From: Io17-Chloro-G2 sp965226915
GTDB taxonomy: Bacteria; Chloroflexota; Dehalococcoidia; Lucifugimonadales; UBA3495
Assembly (NCBI GenBank): GCA_965226915.1
Contig: CBDDEJ010000009.1
Span: 310,001 to 374,000, forward strand
DNA length: 64,000 nucleotides
Direction of reading: 5' to 3'
The position numbers and the translations under genes were made by a program. The number at the start of each line of letters is the position of its first letter. Position 1 is the stretch's first letter. Below are positions 38,153 to 47,458 of this stretch, piece by piece. The notes beneath the pieces were generated by a model, which did no database searches, was not told the origin of the DNA, and saw only the letters and a program-made list of their open reading frames with translations.

Positions 38153-38395
38153 TCAACTCATAGTGATCTGCTCCTGGTAGTACCCTCCCGCTTCTCCGGC
38201 CTCCATGTCCGCCTGGCTTTCCCACACCGTGATGGACAATGCCTTGCCGCTCTTCGGGTCGGTCATCAAATAGGCGCCGCCGAATCCTTTCTGCGCCTTG
38301 GCTGCAGGTACAATGGAGTTTTGGTACAGGTCGATTGCCTCTTGGGTCTTGCCGGCCTGAATCTGGACTGAAACTGCTCTACAGTGCATGACCAC
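38153..38395 (-). CDS. Antibiotic biosynthesis monooxygenase (ABM) domain protein
   Basis: An 80-residue ferredoxin-like ABM domain: HCRAVSVQIQAGKTQEAIDL, GFGGAYLMTDPKSGKALSIT, VWESQADMEAGEAGGYYQEQ. Such proteins are dimeric small monooxygenases or regulators. It lies convergent with the SDR gene and about 110 bp after the rhodanese gene on the same strand. Confidence 0.75.
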   Translation of the reverse strand: MVMHCRAVSVQIQAGKTQEAIDLYQNSIVPAAKAQKGFGGAYLMTDPKSGKALSITVWESQADMEAGEAGGYYQEQITMS

Positions 38396-38459
38396 TCTCC
38401 TAGATTGTTGATTCCCAGGGCATTAGCGCCGGTTAGCACGGGGTATTAGCGGGGTAAAT

Positions 38460-38490
38460 TCCCCTTAATCCCCCTTTGCAGAGGGGGAGA
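38460..38490. repeat. CCCCTTAATCCCCCTTT dispersed motif
   Basis: TTCCCCTTAATCCCCCTTTGCAGAGGGGG forms a small hairpin and recurs in reverse orientation near 32748-32774 (GGGGGATTAAGGGGGA). It is intergenic in both places. Confidence 0.5.
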
Positions 38491-38502
38491 TTTGGTGATG
38501 GG

Positions 38503-39333
38503 CTAGACGACTAGGGGGGTGTCTTCTTGGTTGGCCCACTCACCCATGGAGGCGTCATAGTTCTTGGCCTTTTCGTAGCCCAGAAGCCGAAGGACGAACA
38601 TGCCGTGCGCCGCACGGATGCCGCCCTGTCAATAAGAGAATATCTTCTTGTCGGGGGTGATGCCGTTCTCGTTCAGGATTTGCCGGATTTCTTGTGGGGA
38701 TTTAAACCGGTGTGTCTCCCGGTCCATTAAGTCGAACCATTCCAGGTGCACGGCGCCAGGAAGGTGGCCGACCCTATTATTGCCCCGGCCGGCGCTGCCG
38801 TCCCACTCGCCGTCGCTGCGCACGTCCCACAGCACTGCGTCGTCCATATTGCATGCGGCTTTCAATTCGTCGACCTTGACCATCACCGATCCGTCTTGCT
38901 TGGGGGTGAATTTGACCCCTTGAGTTGGCTGACCGCGGTCAAAGCTAATCTTTCGGCCTTCGGCTATCCATCGCCGCCAGCCGCCGTCAAGCACTTTGAC
39001 GTTGGTGTGCCCGTAGTAATTCAAACCCCACCACAAACGGGCTGCGGTGAGGCTCTGGCCGTTGTCGTAGGTGATGACGAGCGAATCGTCGCCTATGCCC
39101 AGGTTCTGGCACATGGCGGCGAACTGGTCCGGGTTCATTATGTGCACCCGGCTGGTGTCTGGGTCTTTCTCGAAGTTATCGGGAACCAACACCGCTCCGG
39201 GGATGTGGCCTCTGTTGAAACCGGCTTCCACGTCGCAGTCCACGACCACCAAGTTTGAGTCCCCGGCGTGGGCGTCAACCCAGGCTGCGTCCACCAATAA
39301 TTCTGGATGGACAAACTCTCCACCTTGTGTCAT
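38503..39333 (-). CDS. Thiosulfate/3-mercaptopyruvate sulfurtransferase, probable selenoprotein
   Basis: A two-domain rhodanese of 276 residues if TGA (38629-38631, codon 235) is decoded as selenocysteine. Domain 1 (about 1-135) is VVVDCDVEAGFNRGHIPGAV to DGGWRRWIAEGRK. Domain 2 has AVLWDVRSDGEWDGSAGRGN, GHLPGAVHLEWFDL, then KKIFSY-U-QGGIRAAHGMFVLRLLG and a complete normal C-terminus (NYDASMGEWANQEDTPLVV, TAG). The family has its catalytic cysteine exactly at U. A hairpin with a G-rich loop sits at the right distance (38598-38621). A chance nonsense mutation hitting the one catalytic Cys codon is the alternative. No sel genes are in the window. Confidence 0.82.
38598..38621 (-). promoter_or_regulatory. 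Candidate bacterial SECIS hairpin
   Basis: Counting from the base after UGA, nt 12-17 (CCGUGC) pair with nt 21-26 (GCACGG) around a GGC loop at nt 18-20. Below it GCAU (8-11) pairs with AUGU (28-31), leaving one bulged C. Known bacterial SECIS elements have an apical loop with G about 16-37 nt from UGA. The arms overlap codons for conserved I-R-A-A-H-G-M, so part of the pairing may reflect codon constraint. Confidence 0.6.
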
Positions 39334-39378
39334 AGATCCTCACTAACGGATTTAGATTGCGCGGCTGGCGCCCCTGGT

Positions 39379-40566
39379 CTAGCTAAACCGGCGAAGTTCT
39401 TTTTGCGTCACCAGTACTACTGCGGTTACGGTCAACAACAGGACCGCCAAGATACCCACTGCCACCTGGCCTCCCAGGTACTGGGCGGCAATCCCTGTTG
39501 GTAGAACTCCCAAAGGCATCAGGGCGAAGTTCAGCATGAAGACGCTCATGACCCTGCCTCGGTACTTAGCCTCTGAGACCTCCATGATCAGCGCTTGGTT
39601 CAGGGTTCTGCGCCCGGCGTCGCCAAGGCCCAAGGCCACCATGAGCACCAATGCTACCATGTAAAAAGGCAAAACCGCCACCAGAAGCAGAGTCACCCCA
39701 GTCAGCATGGTTGTGCCGATAAGCAACATCCCCCGCTTCCACCTTCCGGCCTGAGCCACGAAAAGGGACCCGGCCAGAGACCCCAGTCCCATTAGGCTAA
39801 CCAGCAGTCCCATGGCCTGTGGTCCCCTGCGGTAGACATCCACTATAAATATGGGCATCAGGAATCTGAAGGGCATCGCTAGCAAGGCGGTGGCCAACCC
39901 CATCGCCAGTAGAATGAGCACCATTGGGGCGTGCCGGATGTAAATGAGGCCGTCGCGAATGTCATCGAATACCTTGGCTTTGGCTTCCGCCGGTCTTCCC
40001 CCGGTTTCTGGCAGTAAGCTGGTTATCAGAATCGCGATCAAACCCAATCCCGCTAGGACAAAGTAAACTCCGGCCGGTCCGATCACCGCATATAGCACTC
40101 CGGCGAAGGCCGGGGCCAGCAGCGTCGTGGCGCTCATTCCGGCGGAGTTAAGTGCTATGGCGTTGGTCAGATCCTGAGTTTGGACCAAATTCGGGATCAA
40201 GGCCTGACGGGCCGGCATGACGAAAGAGAACAGGGCGCCCATGACCATAGAAGCCGCCATGAGGTGATACCAGGTTATGAAGCCCGTGGCCACTGAAACC
40301 CCGGTCAACAATGCCGTAATCACGAAAAGAGCCTGGCCCAGCTGAATGATCTTCTTGCGGTCTAGCCGGTCTGCGGCGGCGCCCCCAAATAGGGATAGAA
40401 CCAGCATCGGCAGGGCAAATCCCGAATTGACAATTCCCAACAGGGCGGGAGAGCCCGTGAGCGCGTACACCAGATACCCTTGGGCTATCATTTGCATCTG
40501 GACGGCGCCCATCAGGAACAGCATTCCCAGCCAGAAGTTTCGGAAGTCCGGCACGCGCAAGGACAC
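39379..40566 (-). CDS. MFS transporter
   Basis: A 395-residue membrane protein with about 12 hydrophobic segments in two halves. It shows the MFS loop motif GGAAADRLDRKKIIQLGQAL between helices 2 and 3 and a long central loop (LLPETGGRPAEAKAKVFDDI). It resembles MFS_3/enterobactin-exporter-like drug or metabolite exporters. The substrate is not deducible. Upstream of the rhodanese gene on the same strand, 45 bp apart, so possibly co-transcribed. Confidence 0.9.
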   Translation of the reverse strand: MSLRVPDFRNFWLGMLFLMGAVQMQMIAQGYLVYALTGSPALLGIVNSGFALPMLVLSLFGGAAADRLDRKKIIQLGQALFVITALLTGVSVATGFITWYHLMAASMVMGALFSFVMPARQALIPNLVQTQDLTNAIALNSAGMSATTLLAPAFAGVLYAVIGPAGVYFVLAGLGLIAILITSLLPETGGRPAEAKAKVFDDIRDGLIYIRHAPMVLILLAMGLATALLAMPFRFLMPIFIVDVYRRGPQAMGLLVSLMGLGSLAGSLFVAQAGRWKRGMLLIGTTMLTGVTLLLVAVLPFYMVALVLMVALGLGDAGRRTLNQALIMEVSEAKYRGRVMSVFMLNFALMPLGVLPTGIAAQYLGGQVAVGILAVLLLTVTAVVLVTQKELRRFS

Positions 40567-40989
40567 GAAGGCGCCGCCGCGTACCCTTGTGTTGCCGGGG
40601 ATTCGCTGTTCAGGCTTCGCAGCTGCGTCCCTGGTTTCTGCCGGATCTAAGCCAGGGGCGTCTGGGGTTTCTTCACAGGGTTTGGACCCTGGGTGTGCGA
40701 TTGGAACCTCACATCATGAACTGGTCCGGCCTTCAGCGATTTGGGCTAAAAATGGGGTCGGCCTTGGCCATGGTTGGTTAATCAAACCCAAAACACCAAG
40801 CGCATTCGGATTCTAGAGAACGGCTGGGCCAGGGTCAACGGCGAGGCATGTAGCCATTCTTGATGCTGCCTGGGCCCCGGGTTAGAATGGCGAAGCCGTC
40901 AGCCGTTATCAATAGCCCGGTTCCCACGAAAAGTAGCTGAGTGCTGACCGCTGAGAGCTGAAAGCTAAATCTCCCGTGAGGATTGAATC
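40567..40989. other. Intergenic region 40567-40989
   Basis: No convincing gene: the frames at 40587-40816 lack family features. GCTGACCGCTGAGAGCTGAAAGC near 40955 resembles the GTCAGC/TCAGC-rich stretch after the 23S gene (32640-32665), a likely dispersed intergenic repeat. It contains the 5' region of acs. Confidence 0.4.
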
Positions 40990-42897
40990 ATGGTGCAGCA
41001 GGGACAGATCGATCACCTACTTCAAGAGACCGCGGTCATCCAACCCCCGGCCAGTCTGGTGAGCCAAGCCTTCCTCCAAGATCAGGAAGCCGCCTATCAA
41101 AGGTCCATTGAAGACCCGGAAAAGTTCTGGGCCGAGGTGGCCGGCGAGTTGGAATGGTTCAAGCCTTGGAGCAAGGTGTTTCAACGGGGGGAATACCCTA
41201 GCTTCCAATGGTTCGTCGACGCCAAGTGCAACATCACCTACAACTGTCTGGACCGCCACTTAGCCCAGGGCCGCAAGAACAAAGCGGCGTTTATCTGGCT
41301 GGGTGAAGACGGCTCCGAGCGTATTTACACCTATGGCACGTTGGCCCAGATGGTGAACAAGTTCGCCAATGGGCTCAAATCGCTGGGCGTCGGCAAGGGC
41401 GACCGGGTGGTCATTTACATGCCGCTCGCGCCCGAGGGCGCCATCGCCATGCTGGCTTGCGCTCGCATCGGCGCAATCCACAGCGTGGTCTATGCCGGAT
41501 TCAGCGTCGGTTCGCTTCAGGGCCGAATTTTGGACGCCCAGGCCAAGGTGGTGATCACCGGGGACGTGGGTTACCGCCGGGGCGGCAAAGTGGACCTGGG
41601 GGGCATCTGCGCCGAGGCGGTAAAGGGTATGGACGTGGTGGAACACGTTGTGATCTGGCGGCGGGAAACCGCCGCCGAGCCGCTGCCGGAGAAATACGTG
41701 GATTTCGATCAATTATTGTCCGAGGGCGGTATCCATTGCCCTGCTGAAGAGATGGACTCGGAAGACCCCTTGTATATCCTTTACACCAGCGGCACTACCG
41801 GAAAACCCAAGGGTGTGGTCCACGTGCACGGCGGATACATGGTCGGCACTTACTACCACTTTAAGACCTATTGGGACGTCAAGGACAACGACGTTTTCTG
41901 GTGCACATCGGACATAGGCTGGGTGGTGGGCCATAGCTACATCGTCTACGCGCCATTGGTTGCTGGGGCAACCACGGTTTTCCGCGAGGGCGCCATCGAC
42001 TATCCCCATCCAGGTGTGTTCTACGAGATCATCGAAAAATACGGCGTCAACGTCATGTTCACCGCTCCGACGGTTTTGAGGATGTTGATGCGTTACGGGG
42101 ATGACCTTCCCTCTAAATACGACCTGCGGACCCTCCGCTACCTCACCTGCGCCGGTGAGCCGCTGAATCCCGAGGCGCTCAAGTGGACCTACGAGTATTT
42201 GTGCGGCAACGGCGATTGGGGTTACGTGGTGGACAACTGGTGGCAGACCGAGACCGGAGGCCCCTGCCTGGGCACATCCGCCACCATGGCGGCCAAACCC
42301 GGCCGGGTTGGCGTGCCCCTGCCCGGCGCCGTGCTGGACATCGTCGACCGGGAGGGCCAGCCCATCACCGAGCCGGACAAGGGCGGCCTGTTGGTGATAA
42401 AAGAGCCCTTCCCTCACTTTTTCAGAACGGTCTACGGCGATCCGGACCGGTATGCGCAGGACTGGAACACGATACCCGGTGTTTACTTCACTGGCGATGT
42501 AGCCTTAAGGGACGCGGAAGGCTACTACATGGTGGTGGGTCGCGCCGACGATGTGCTCAACGTGGCAGGACACCGCATCGGCTCCGCCGAAGTCGAGAGC
42601 GCGTTGGTGTCCCATCCGGCCGTGGCCGAAGCGGCAGTAATCGGCAAGCCCGATGAGCTTCGGGGAGAGTCCATCAAAGGCTTCGTCACTCTGCGGATGG
42701 GCAACGATCCCTCGGAGGAAATGGTGGAAGCGCTGAAATTACACGTCCGCCGGGAACTGGGCCCCATAGCCGTGCCCTCGGAGCTGGAATTCATGCCCGT
42801 ACTGCCCAAAACTAGATCCGGCAAGATCATGCGCCGGCTGCTAAAGGCAAACGAGTTGGGGCTGGACCCCGGGGACATCACGACCTTGGAGGAGTAG
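40990..42897 (+). CDS. acs: Acetyl-CoA synthetase (AMP-forming)
   Basis: The 635-residue adenylate-forming enzyme activates acetate. Motifs are the P-loop YTSGTTGKPKGVVHVHGGY, DNWWQTETGGPCLG, GDVALRDAEGYYMVVGRADD and the C-terminal acylatable lysine in KTRSGKIMRRLLKA. The length is typical of Acs. The start could equally be ATG here after GAGGATTGAATC. Neighbours do not form an obvious operon. Confidence 0.93.
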   Translation: MVQQGQIDHLLQETAVIQPPASLVSQAFLQDQEAAYQRSIEDPEKFWAEVAGELEWFKPWSKVFQRGEYPSFQWFVDAKCNITYNCLDRHLAQGRKNKAAFIWLGEDGSERIYTYGTLAQMVNKFANGLKSLGVGKGDRVVIYMPLAPEGAIAMLACARIGAIHSVVYAGFSVGSLQGRILDAQAKVVITGDVGYRRGGKVDLGGICAEAVKGMDVVEHVVIWRRETAAEPLPEKYVDFDQLLSEGGIHCPAEEMDSEDPLYILYTSGTTGKPKGVVHVHGGYMVGTYYHFKTYWDVKDNDVFWCTSDIGWVVGHSYIVYAPLVAGATTVFREGAIDYPHPGVFYEIIEKYGVNVMFTAPTVLRMLMRYGDDLPSKYDLRTLRYLTCAGEPLNPEALKWTYEYLCGNGDWGYVVDNWWQTETGGPCLGTSATMAAKPGRVGVPLPGAVLDIVDREGQPITEPDKGGLLVIKEPFPHFFRTVYGDPDRYAQDWNTIPGVYFTGDVALRDAEGYYMVVGRADDVLNVAGHRIGSAEVESALVSHPAVAEAAVIGKPDELRGESIKGFVTLRMGNDPSEEMVEALKLHVRRELGPIAVPSELEFMPVLPKTRSGKIMRRLLKANELGLDPGDITTLEE

Positions 42898-42911
42898 AGG
42901 CAGTTTACAAG

Positions 42912-42986
42912 ATGTCCCACGACGCCACTATAGCAAACATAGGCCTGTTCGGCAGGGAAGTGCTGCCGGTTATCAAGGACTGGTAG
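42912..42986 (+). pseudogene. C-terminal tail of an LLM flavin oxidoreductase
   Basis: The frame ATIANIGLFGREVLPVIKDW followed by TAG matches the characteristic C-terminus of luciferase-like flavin-dependent oxidoreductases. Only about 24 residues remain, between acs and the AAA ATPase gene. Confidence 0.5.
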
Positions 42987-42996
42987 ACGTTCCCTG

Positions 42997-43002
42997 GTAT
43001 AA
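42997..43002 (+). promoter_or_regulatory. TATAAT -10 box upstream of the AAA ATPase
   Basis: GGTATAATTGACTTACG lies about 25 bp before the ATPase ATG at 43025. The -35 is not clear, so this is a weak call. Confidence 0.4.
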
Positions 43003-43024
43003 TTGACTTACGAAAGGCAACGCC

Positions 43025-44280
43025 ATGATTACTAATATCACATTGGAGAATTTCAAATGCTTCCGTAAGGTTGACGTCAACCCGCGCCTCATAACTGTAT
43101 TTGTTGGGCCTAACGGCTCTGGAAAATCCAGTGTGCTACAGGCGATGGCGCTGTTGAAGCAGTCGGTAGGCACCAACGCTATTCAATTTAATGGAAACCT
43201 TATAAATCTCGAAAGCCCAGACGATTTCTTTCCGAAATTCACCCTTCATGCACTAAGCTCTCGTATCGAGTTTGGCGGGTTTGCCAGACACCCCAATCTT
43301 TCTGATCCTCCATTTGGTGAGTTGGTAGGTTTTCGATACATCGCCACCGTACACCGACAAGGTCCGGTAATCGCTGGCGGTGATTTACAGTTTCCATTTG
43401 AGAGTGAACCGCATTTCGTTAAAATGGCGGTACCTTCGCATCAAGAAACCATTGGAGTTGTCATTGGGAAGTCGCGAGTACGATTTAATCCCGGCACAAC
43501 CATTGCGAGACCGGTTGATTTGGCTGGTTTAGATCGTGAGGATACCCCCCACTCCGAGCAGGTATAGACCTGATAATTGGAATGCCAAACTTCGTCCTAA
43601 ATCAACTCAGATTTGTAAACGCTACCAGAGGTCTCGTTCAACCCCGATATAAGCAAGGGAACGACATGGTAGATGATGTTTCCCTCCAAGGTGGTCTGAC
43701 GCAGCAGGAGCAAGAAACTGCGACCAATTTAGTCTATTCCAGACCTCTCGAAAAACAAATCTCAAGTTTAATCGGGAAGATCACCAGTGTAGGACTAAGA
43801 GCGCAGACGGTTCCAGCCCAGTCCGTGGTAGTAAAAGCGGAAACTTCGGTAGGTGACGTAAATGTGGTTTCAGAGGGTTTCGGAACCAACGCCCTCATTC
43901 TACTTGCCCACCAGTTGACCAGTTCTGCTAAGGGTGCCACAGTCATGATTGAAGAGCCCGAGATTCACCTCCATCCGCGGGCTCAGGCGTCTGTCGCTTC
44001 AGTTCTCGTCGATGAGGCAAAAGCCGAAAACAAACAACTAATCACGACCACCCATAGCGAGCATATTCTTGGCCGGTTGCTTACCTTGGTCGCGGAGAAA
44101 AAGTTGGCGGTTGATGAGTTAGCGATTTACGCCTTCGAGAAAGACAAAGAAGGGGTTTGCACTGCAAGTCAATTAGACGTTACAGAAGATGGGAGAGTCA
44201 AAGGAGGAATCAAAGACTTTTTTGAGTCCGAGCTAGAAGAGGTGAATCGCTACATGAAAGCTCTCCAGTCTGATAAATGA
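43025..44280 (+). CDS. AAA/OLD-like ATPase, split by a frameshift at a C6 run
   Basis: The first part (to TAG 43567) has the SMC/OLD-type start ITNITLENFKCFRKVDVNPR and Walker A VGPNGSGKSSVLQAMALLK. The second frame has an ABC-like VSEGFGTNALILLAHQL, Walker B TVMIEEPEIHLHPRAQA and switch TTHSEHILG. If one C is added to the CCCCCC at 43545-43550 the frame reads DTPPLRAGIDLIIGMPNFVL, giving one protein of about 418 residues. This may be a mutation, slippage/phase variation or an assembly error. It looks AT-richer than the flanking genes. Its stop overlaps the next gene's start (ATGA), indicating a two-gene unit. The family is common in phage-defence loci. Confidence 0.8.
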
Positions 44281-44747
44281 CTCAGCGGTACATCCTAGAT
44301 GAAAATGTCGTAATTTTGGCTCAGAAACGAGAGAACGATCACGAAGAACCAGATGACACTTGCTTAACACTGTTTAATCAAATCATCGAGATTTGCCACA
44401 CCATTGTGTTTGACCCAATGTTATGGGATAAGTGCTACGATCAACTACGTCGGCTTCCGCCCGACCAACCCCATGGCCCCCGCTCTTTGCTACGCCTTTT
44501 TTATCAGGCTCTCCAGCGAGATGGAAAGATCGAAAATTCGCGTCGAGACGCTCCAGGATTTCCAGAAGAAGGTGACATCCCCCCAGGCAGCCAAAACCAT
44601 GTGTCGTTAGTCCGTTTGGCAGTGGAGTCAGGGGCCACTTTGGTTACCACGGACAACCCGCTTATTGAGGATTTAAATTCTTGTGGTGTCCAAGAAAAAT
44701 ACGGACTTCAGGTGCTGTTACCTGAACAGGCGTTATCCGGTCTGTAA
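44277..44747 (+). CDS. PIN-like nuclease-type protein
   Basis: A 156-residue product starting RYILDENVVILAQKREN, the first acidic motif of PIN-type folds (usually LDTNV), and ending with NHVSLVRLAVESGATLVTTD, the third motif. A middle acid may be in WDKCYDQ or elsewhere. Catalysis is unproven, as the canonical second and third acids are not fully clear (SQNH where DxxxL is common). The 4-bp overlap with the ATPase gene suggests it is the effector controlled by that ATPase. I cannot name a described system with this pair. Confidence 0.6.
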   Translation: MTQRYILDENVVILAQKRENDHEEPDDTCLTLFNQIIEICHTIVFDPMLWDKCYDQLRRLPPDQPHGPRSLLRLFYQALQRDGKIENSRRDAPGFPEEGDIPPGSQNHVSLVRLAVESGATLVTTDNPLIEDLNSCGVQEKYGLQVLLPEQALSGL

Positions 44748-44785
44748 TTCAGTACCCAAGATATACATGCCTACATTTTTTAGGT

Positions 44786-45760
44786 TTATCTGCCCGAGTT
44801 CACAAACGTCTTCTGGATGATCGCCTTGGCGTCTTCCCGGCTTAGGCCGCTGGCGGTGGCGCAGGGGCTGGTCTCTTCCAGAATGGCGTCTGCGTCACCC
44901 AGCAGCATGTATTTCTTGTAGAGGTCTTGATGATTTATGCCCAGGGCCCGGCCAACCACCGTCAGGTAGTGTTCCACTTTTAACGGGTAATCCGCCTCGT
45001 AACCGCACAGCGCCCGCTGGCAGCCGTGGTACAAGGTGGAATAGATGTCCACTTCTGAGTCGGCCGCCTTTTGTATGGATCCGGTGACCATGTCGTCCCA
45101 CTCTTGGGGCCCCACCTTCTCGCGCACTGCTGCCGTGCAGTGACGCCCCAACCGGGTGTCGGTCCCTAGGTCAACGGGCTGGATCCCCGGCAGACTTCCC
45201 AGCAACTTAAAAGCGCAGCGTGCTTCTTCGTCGGATTGGTCCCGCCCCGTGTGATAGTGCAGAGAGACTTTGGCTTCCGGCTGGGGTTGGAAGTCCAATT
45301 TGTCCAGGTTCTCCACCAGGAACTCGGTGACGTGTTGGAAGGGGAACTTGTCTTGCATCTGCATGATCTCATCGTAGAAGTAGATGCAGGAGGGGCACCA
45401 CATGACCACGCGCTCGGGCTGAAACTTCATAAAGCCATCGACAGTGGATTGGGCCATGGCATGCCCGGCTTTTTCGTCGCCCCGCTGGAAATGCTGGATG
45501 CCGCAACAGTAAGATGCGCCGCCCACGGCCACGAAATCAACTTCCAGAAGCTTGAAAATGTCGACTGCGGTGCGGACTAAGTGGCTGGTTTTCATGATAT
45601 TGCAGCCCAGGTAGAACACGACCTTGGTCGGTTTCACTTCAGCATCGGGGAGCTTTAGCAGCCACTCCCGCTCTTGGGGAGGGACCTGCAGCGAGTGGAG
45701 AGAGTCCACCTCTTTGAAGTATTCCAGGTAGAAGGACCTATCTTGGGGGGTCTCGGCCAT
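44786..45760 (-). CDS. CCG-domain (heterodisulfide reductase B-like) protein
   Basis: The 324-residue protein has cysteine-rich motifs typical of CCG domains that bind special iron-sulfur clusters: VVFYLGCNIMKTSH, GGASYCCGIQHFQRG, MWCPSCIYFYDEIM and, in the second half, LYHGCQRALCGYE. The CCG pattern is only partly repeated. HdrB-like subunits pass electrons to disulfides or other acceptors. No HdrA/HdrC partner adjoins. It is convergent with the PIN gene and downstream of the broken moxR on the same strand. Confidence 0.8.
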   Translation of the reverse strand: MAETPQDRSFYLEYFKEVDSLHSLQVPPQEREWLLKLPDAEVKPTKVVFYLGCNIMKTSHLVRTAVDIFKLLEVDFVAVGGASYCCGIQHFQRGDEKAGHAMAQSTVDGFMKFQPERVVMWCPSCIYFYDEIMQMQDKFPFQHVTEFLVENLDKLDFQPQPEAKVSLHYHTGRDQSDEEARCAFKLLGSLPGIQPVDLGTDTRLGRHCTAAVREKVGPQEWDDMVTGSIQKAADSEVDIYSTLYHGCQRALCGYEADYPLKVEHYLTVVGRALGINHQDLYKKYMLLGDADAILEETSPCATASGLSREDAKAIIQKTFVNSGR

Positions 45761-46989
45761 TTTCGCACCTTCAGTTGGGTGATTTCCTGGCCGCCGGTTT
45801 TTCGCCGAAGTTAGGCGTTACCAGGCCGGGGGTTTTCTTTTAGGGCCCTTCGCAATGACGAAAGGCGGTGCTTGCCCTCGTCCACCATGCTGGCCGGCGG
45901 TTCCAACGGGGAGTAGGCGGCCTGCCAGACCGCTTTTACAAACCATTGGAGTTGGGCCTGCGCCGGTGAACCATCCTGGGCGGCCCTGCCAGTATATTCC
46001 ATCGCGGTTTGCCAGGGCAATCGCTTGGTCTTGGTGAGTTTTCTTATTTGTCTTTCCGCCTTGGCGTACAGGCTCAGCATCTCCCGGCGTCTGGTTGAAC
46101 CCGGTGTGCCGTAGGCCAGTGAGGGGCTGAATTCGGAATGGCGCTCTGCATTCCAGCGTGGATACAGGAATCGGACGATTAACACGGACAACGCCAAGGC
46201 GGCGGCAAGCGTCGCGAACGCGGCCCAAGCTTGGCAAGCCCTCAGCATGGCGGCCGATCCGCGGGGACTCACGCCCAGGGTGAATTGGCTTTGCTGGCGG
46301 GAGGCTGCCGTCAAGTTGACGATATACTGCTTGATCGATATTGCCACCGCCACGGTTCGGGTGCTGTCCTGCATCGACGCCACTTCCTCAGGAGTCAGCA
46401 GCGGCGGCTTCTGGGCGGGGGGTTGTTCCCACCGGTTAAGAATCTCCATTTCTTGGTCCGGGGTAGGCAGGCCCAGAGCCATCGACACTATGAACCGGTC
46501 CAACTGGGAATTGGGCTGGGGAAAAGTGCCGTGGGTTTCCACCATGTTTTGGGTCGCTATAGTGAAAAATGGCCGGGGCAGCGGGCGAATCGTGCCATCG
46601 GCGCTTACCTGGCCTTCAGCCATGGCTTCCAACAGGGCAGACTGCGTGCGGGGTCCGGCCCGGTTCAACTCGTCGGCGACCACCACGTTGGCGAAGATAG
46701 GGCCTGGAACGTATGAGAACGTCTGGTTGCGAATGTCGAAGACCGACGTGCCAGTGATGTCGCTGGGCAAAAGATCGGGTGTGCATTGAATCCGGCTGAA
46801 AACCCCGTCCAGAGACGACGAGATCGTCTTCGCCAGAAGGGTCTTGCCCACGCCGGGCAGGTCTTCCAGAAGCAAGTGCCCTTGGGCAAACAGTCCTAGC
46901 AAGGCAAGCTTCAACTTGTCGTCGGAAACCACCACCACGCTGGAGACATAGGCCATCAACTCCGAGAATTTGTCATGGAACGCGTCTAG

Positions 46990-47160
46990 AAACTCGGACG
47001 GAAACCCCGATTCTCCCCAAGTCGTCGTTTTCTTAGCGACGATTATCGATGTAACAGTGGGTTCTTGAACCGTATTACAGACACTATCATGCCATATAAG
47101 ACTATAATACGTCTGTCTGGCGTAGCGCGAAACCCGGCCAATGGCTTTCCGGCCAGACCT
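46990..47160 (+). mobile_element. MITE-1 copy e (171 bp)
   Basis: Bounded by CTAG at 46986-46989 and 47161-47164. It forms the first unit of a three-element composite inside moxR. Confidence 0.85.
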
Positions 47161-47164
47161 CTAG

Positions 47165-47309
47165 TACTACAACGACGCGTTATCCTACAAGGTAACTCGT
47201 GGGCGGATTTTGAAGCTGGCAACGAACGAGTGCGAGTCTCCCATGATGAACGGTCCGTAGCTGAAGAAGAAGACCTGAGCGTGTTTTCTCATAACGCGTC
47301 GTTGTAGTA
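47165..47309 (+). mobile_element. MITE-2 copy c (145 bp)
   Basis: Perfect 19-bp inverted ends, CTAG at 47161-47164 and 47310-47313. It shares both borders with its neighbours. Confidence 0.9.
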
Positions 47310-47313
47310 CTAG

Positions 47314-47458
47314 TACTACAACGACGTGTTATCCTACAAGGTAACTCGTGGGCGGATTTTGAAGCTGGCAACGAACGAGTGCGAGTCTCCCATGATGAAC
47401 GGTCCGTAGCTGAAGAAGAAGACCTGAGCGTGTTTTCTCATAACGCGTCGTTGTAGTA
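47314..47458 (+). mobile_element. MITE-2 copy d (145 bp)
   Basis: Tandem with copy c, CTAG at 47310-47313 and 47459-47462. Its left end has the GTG variant also seen in copy a. Confidence 0.9.

Noticed and set aside
41713..42417. Long minus-strand frame inside acs
   Set aside because: Codon-mirror shadow of the acetyl-CoA synthetase; no motifs.
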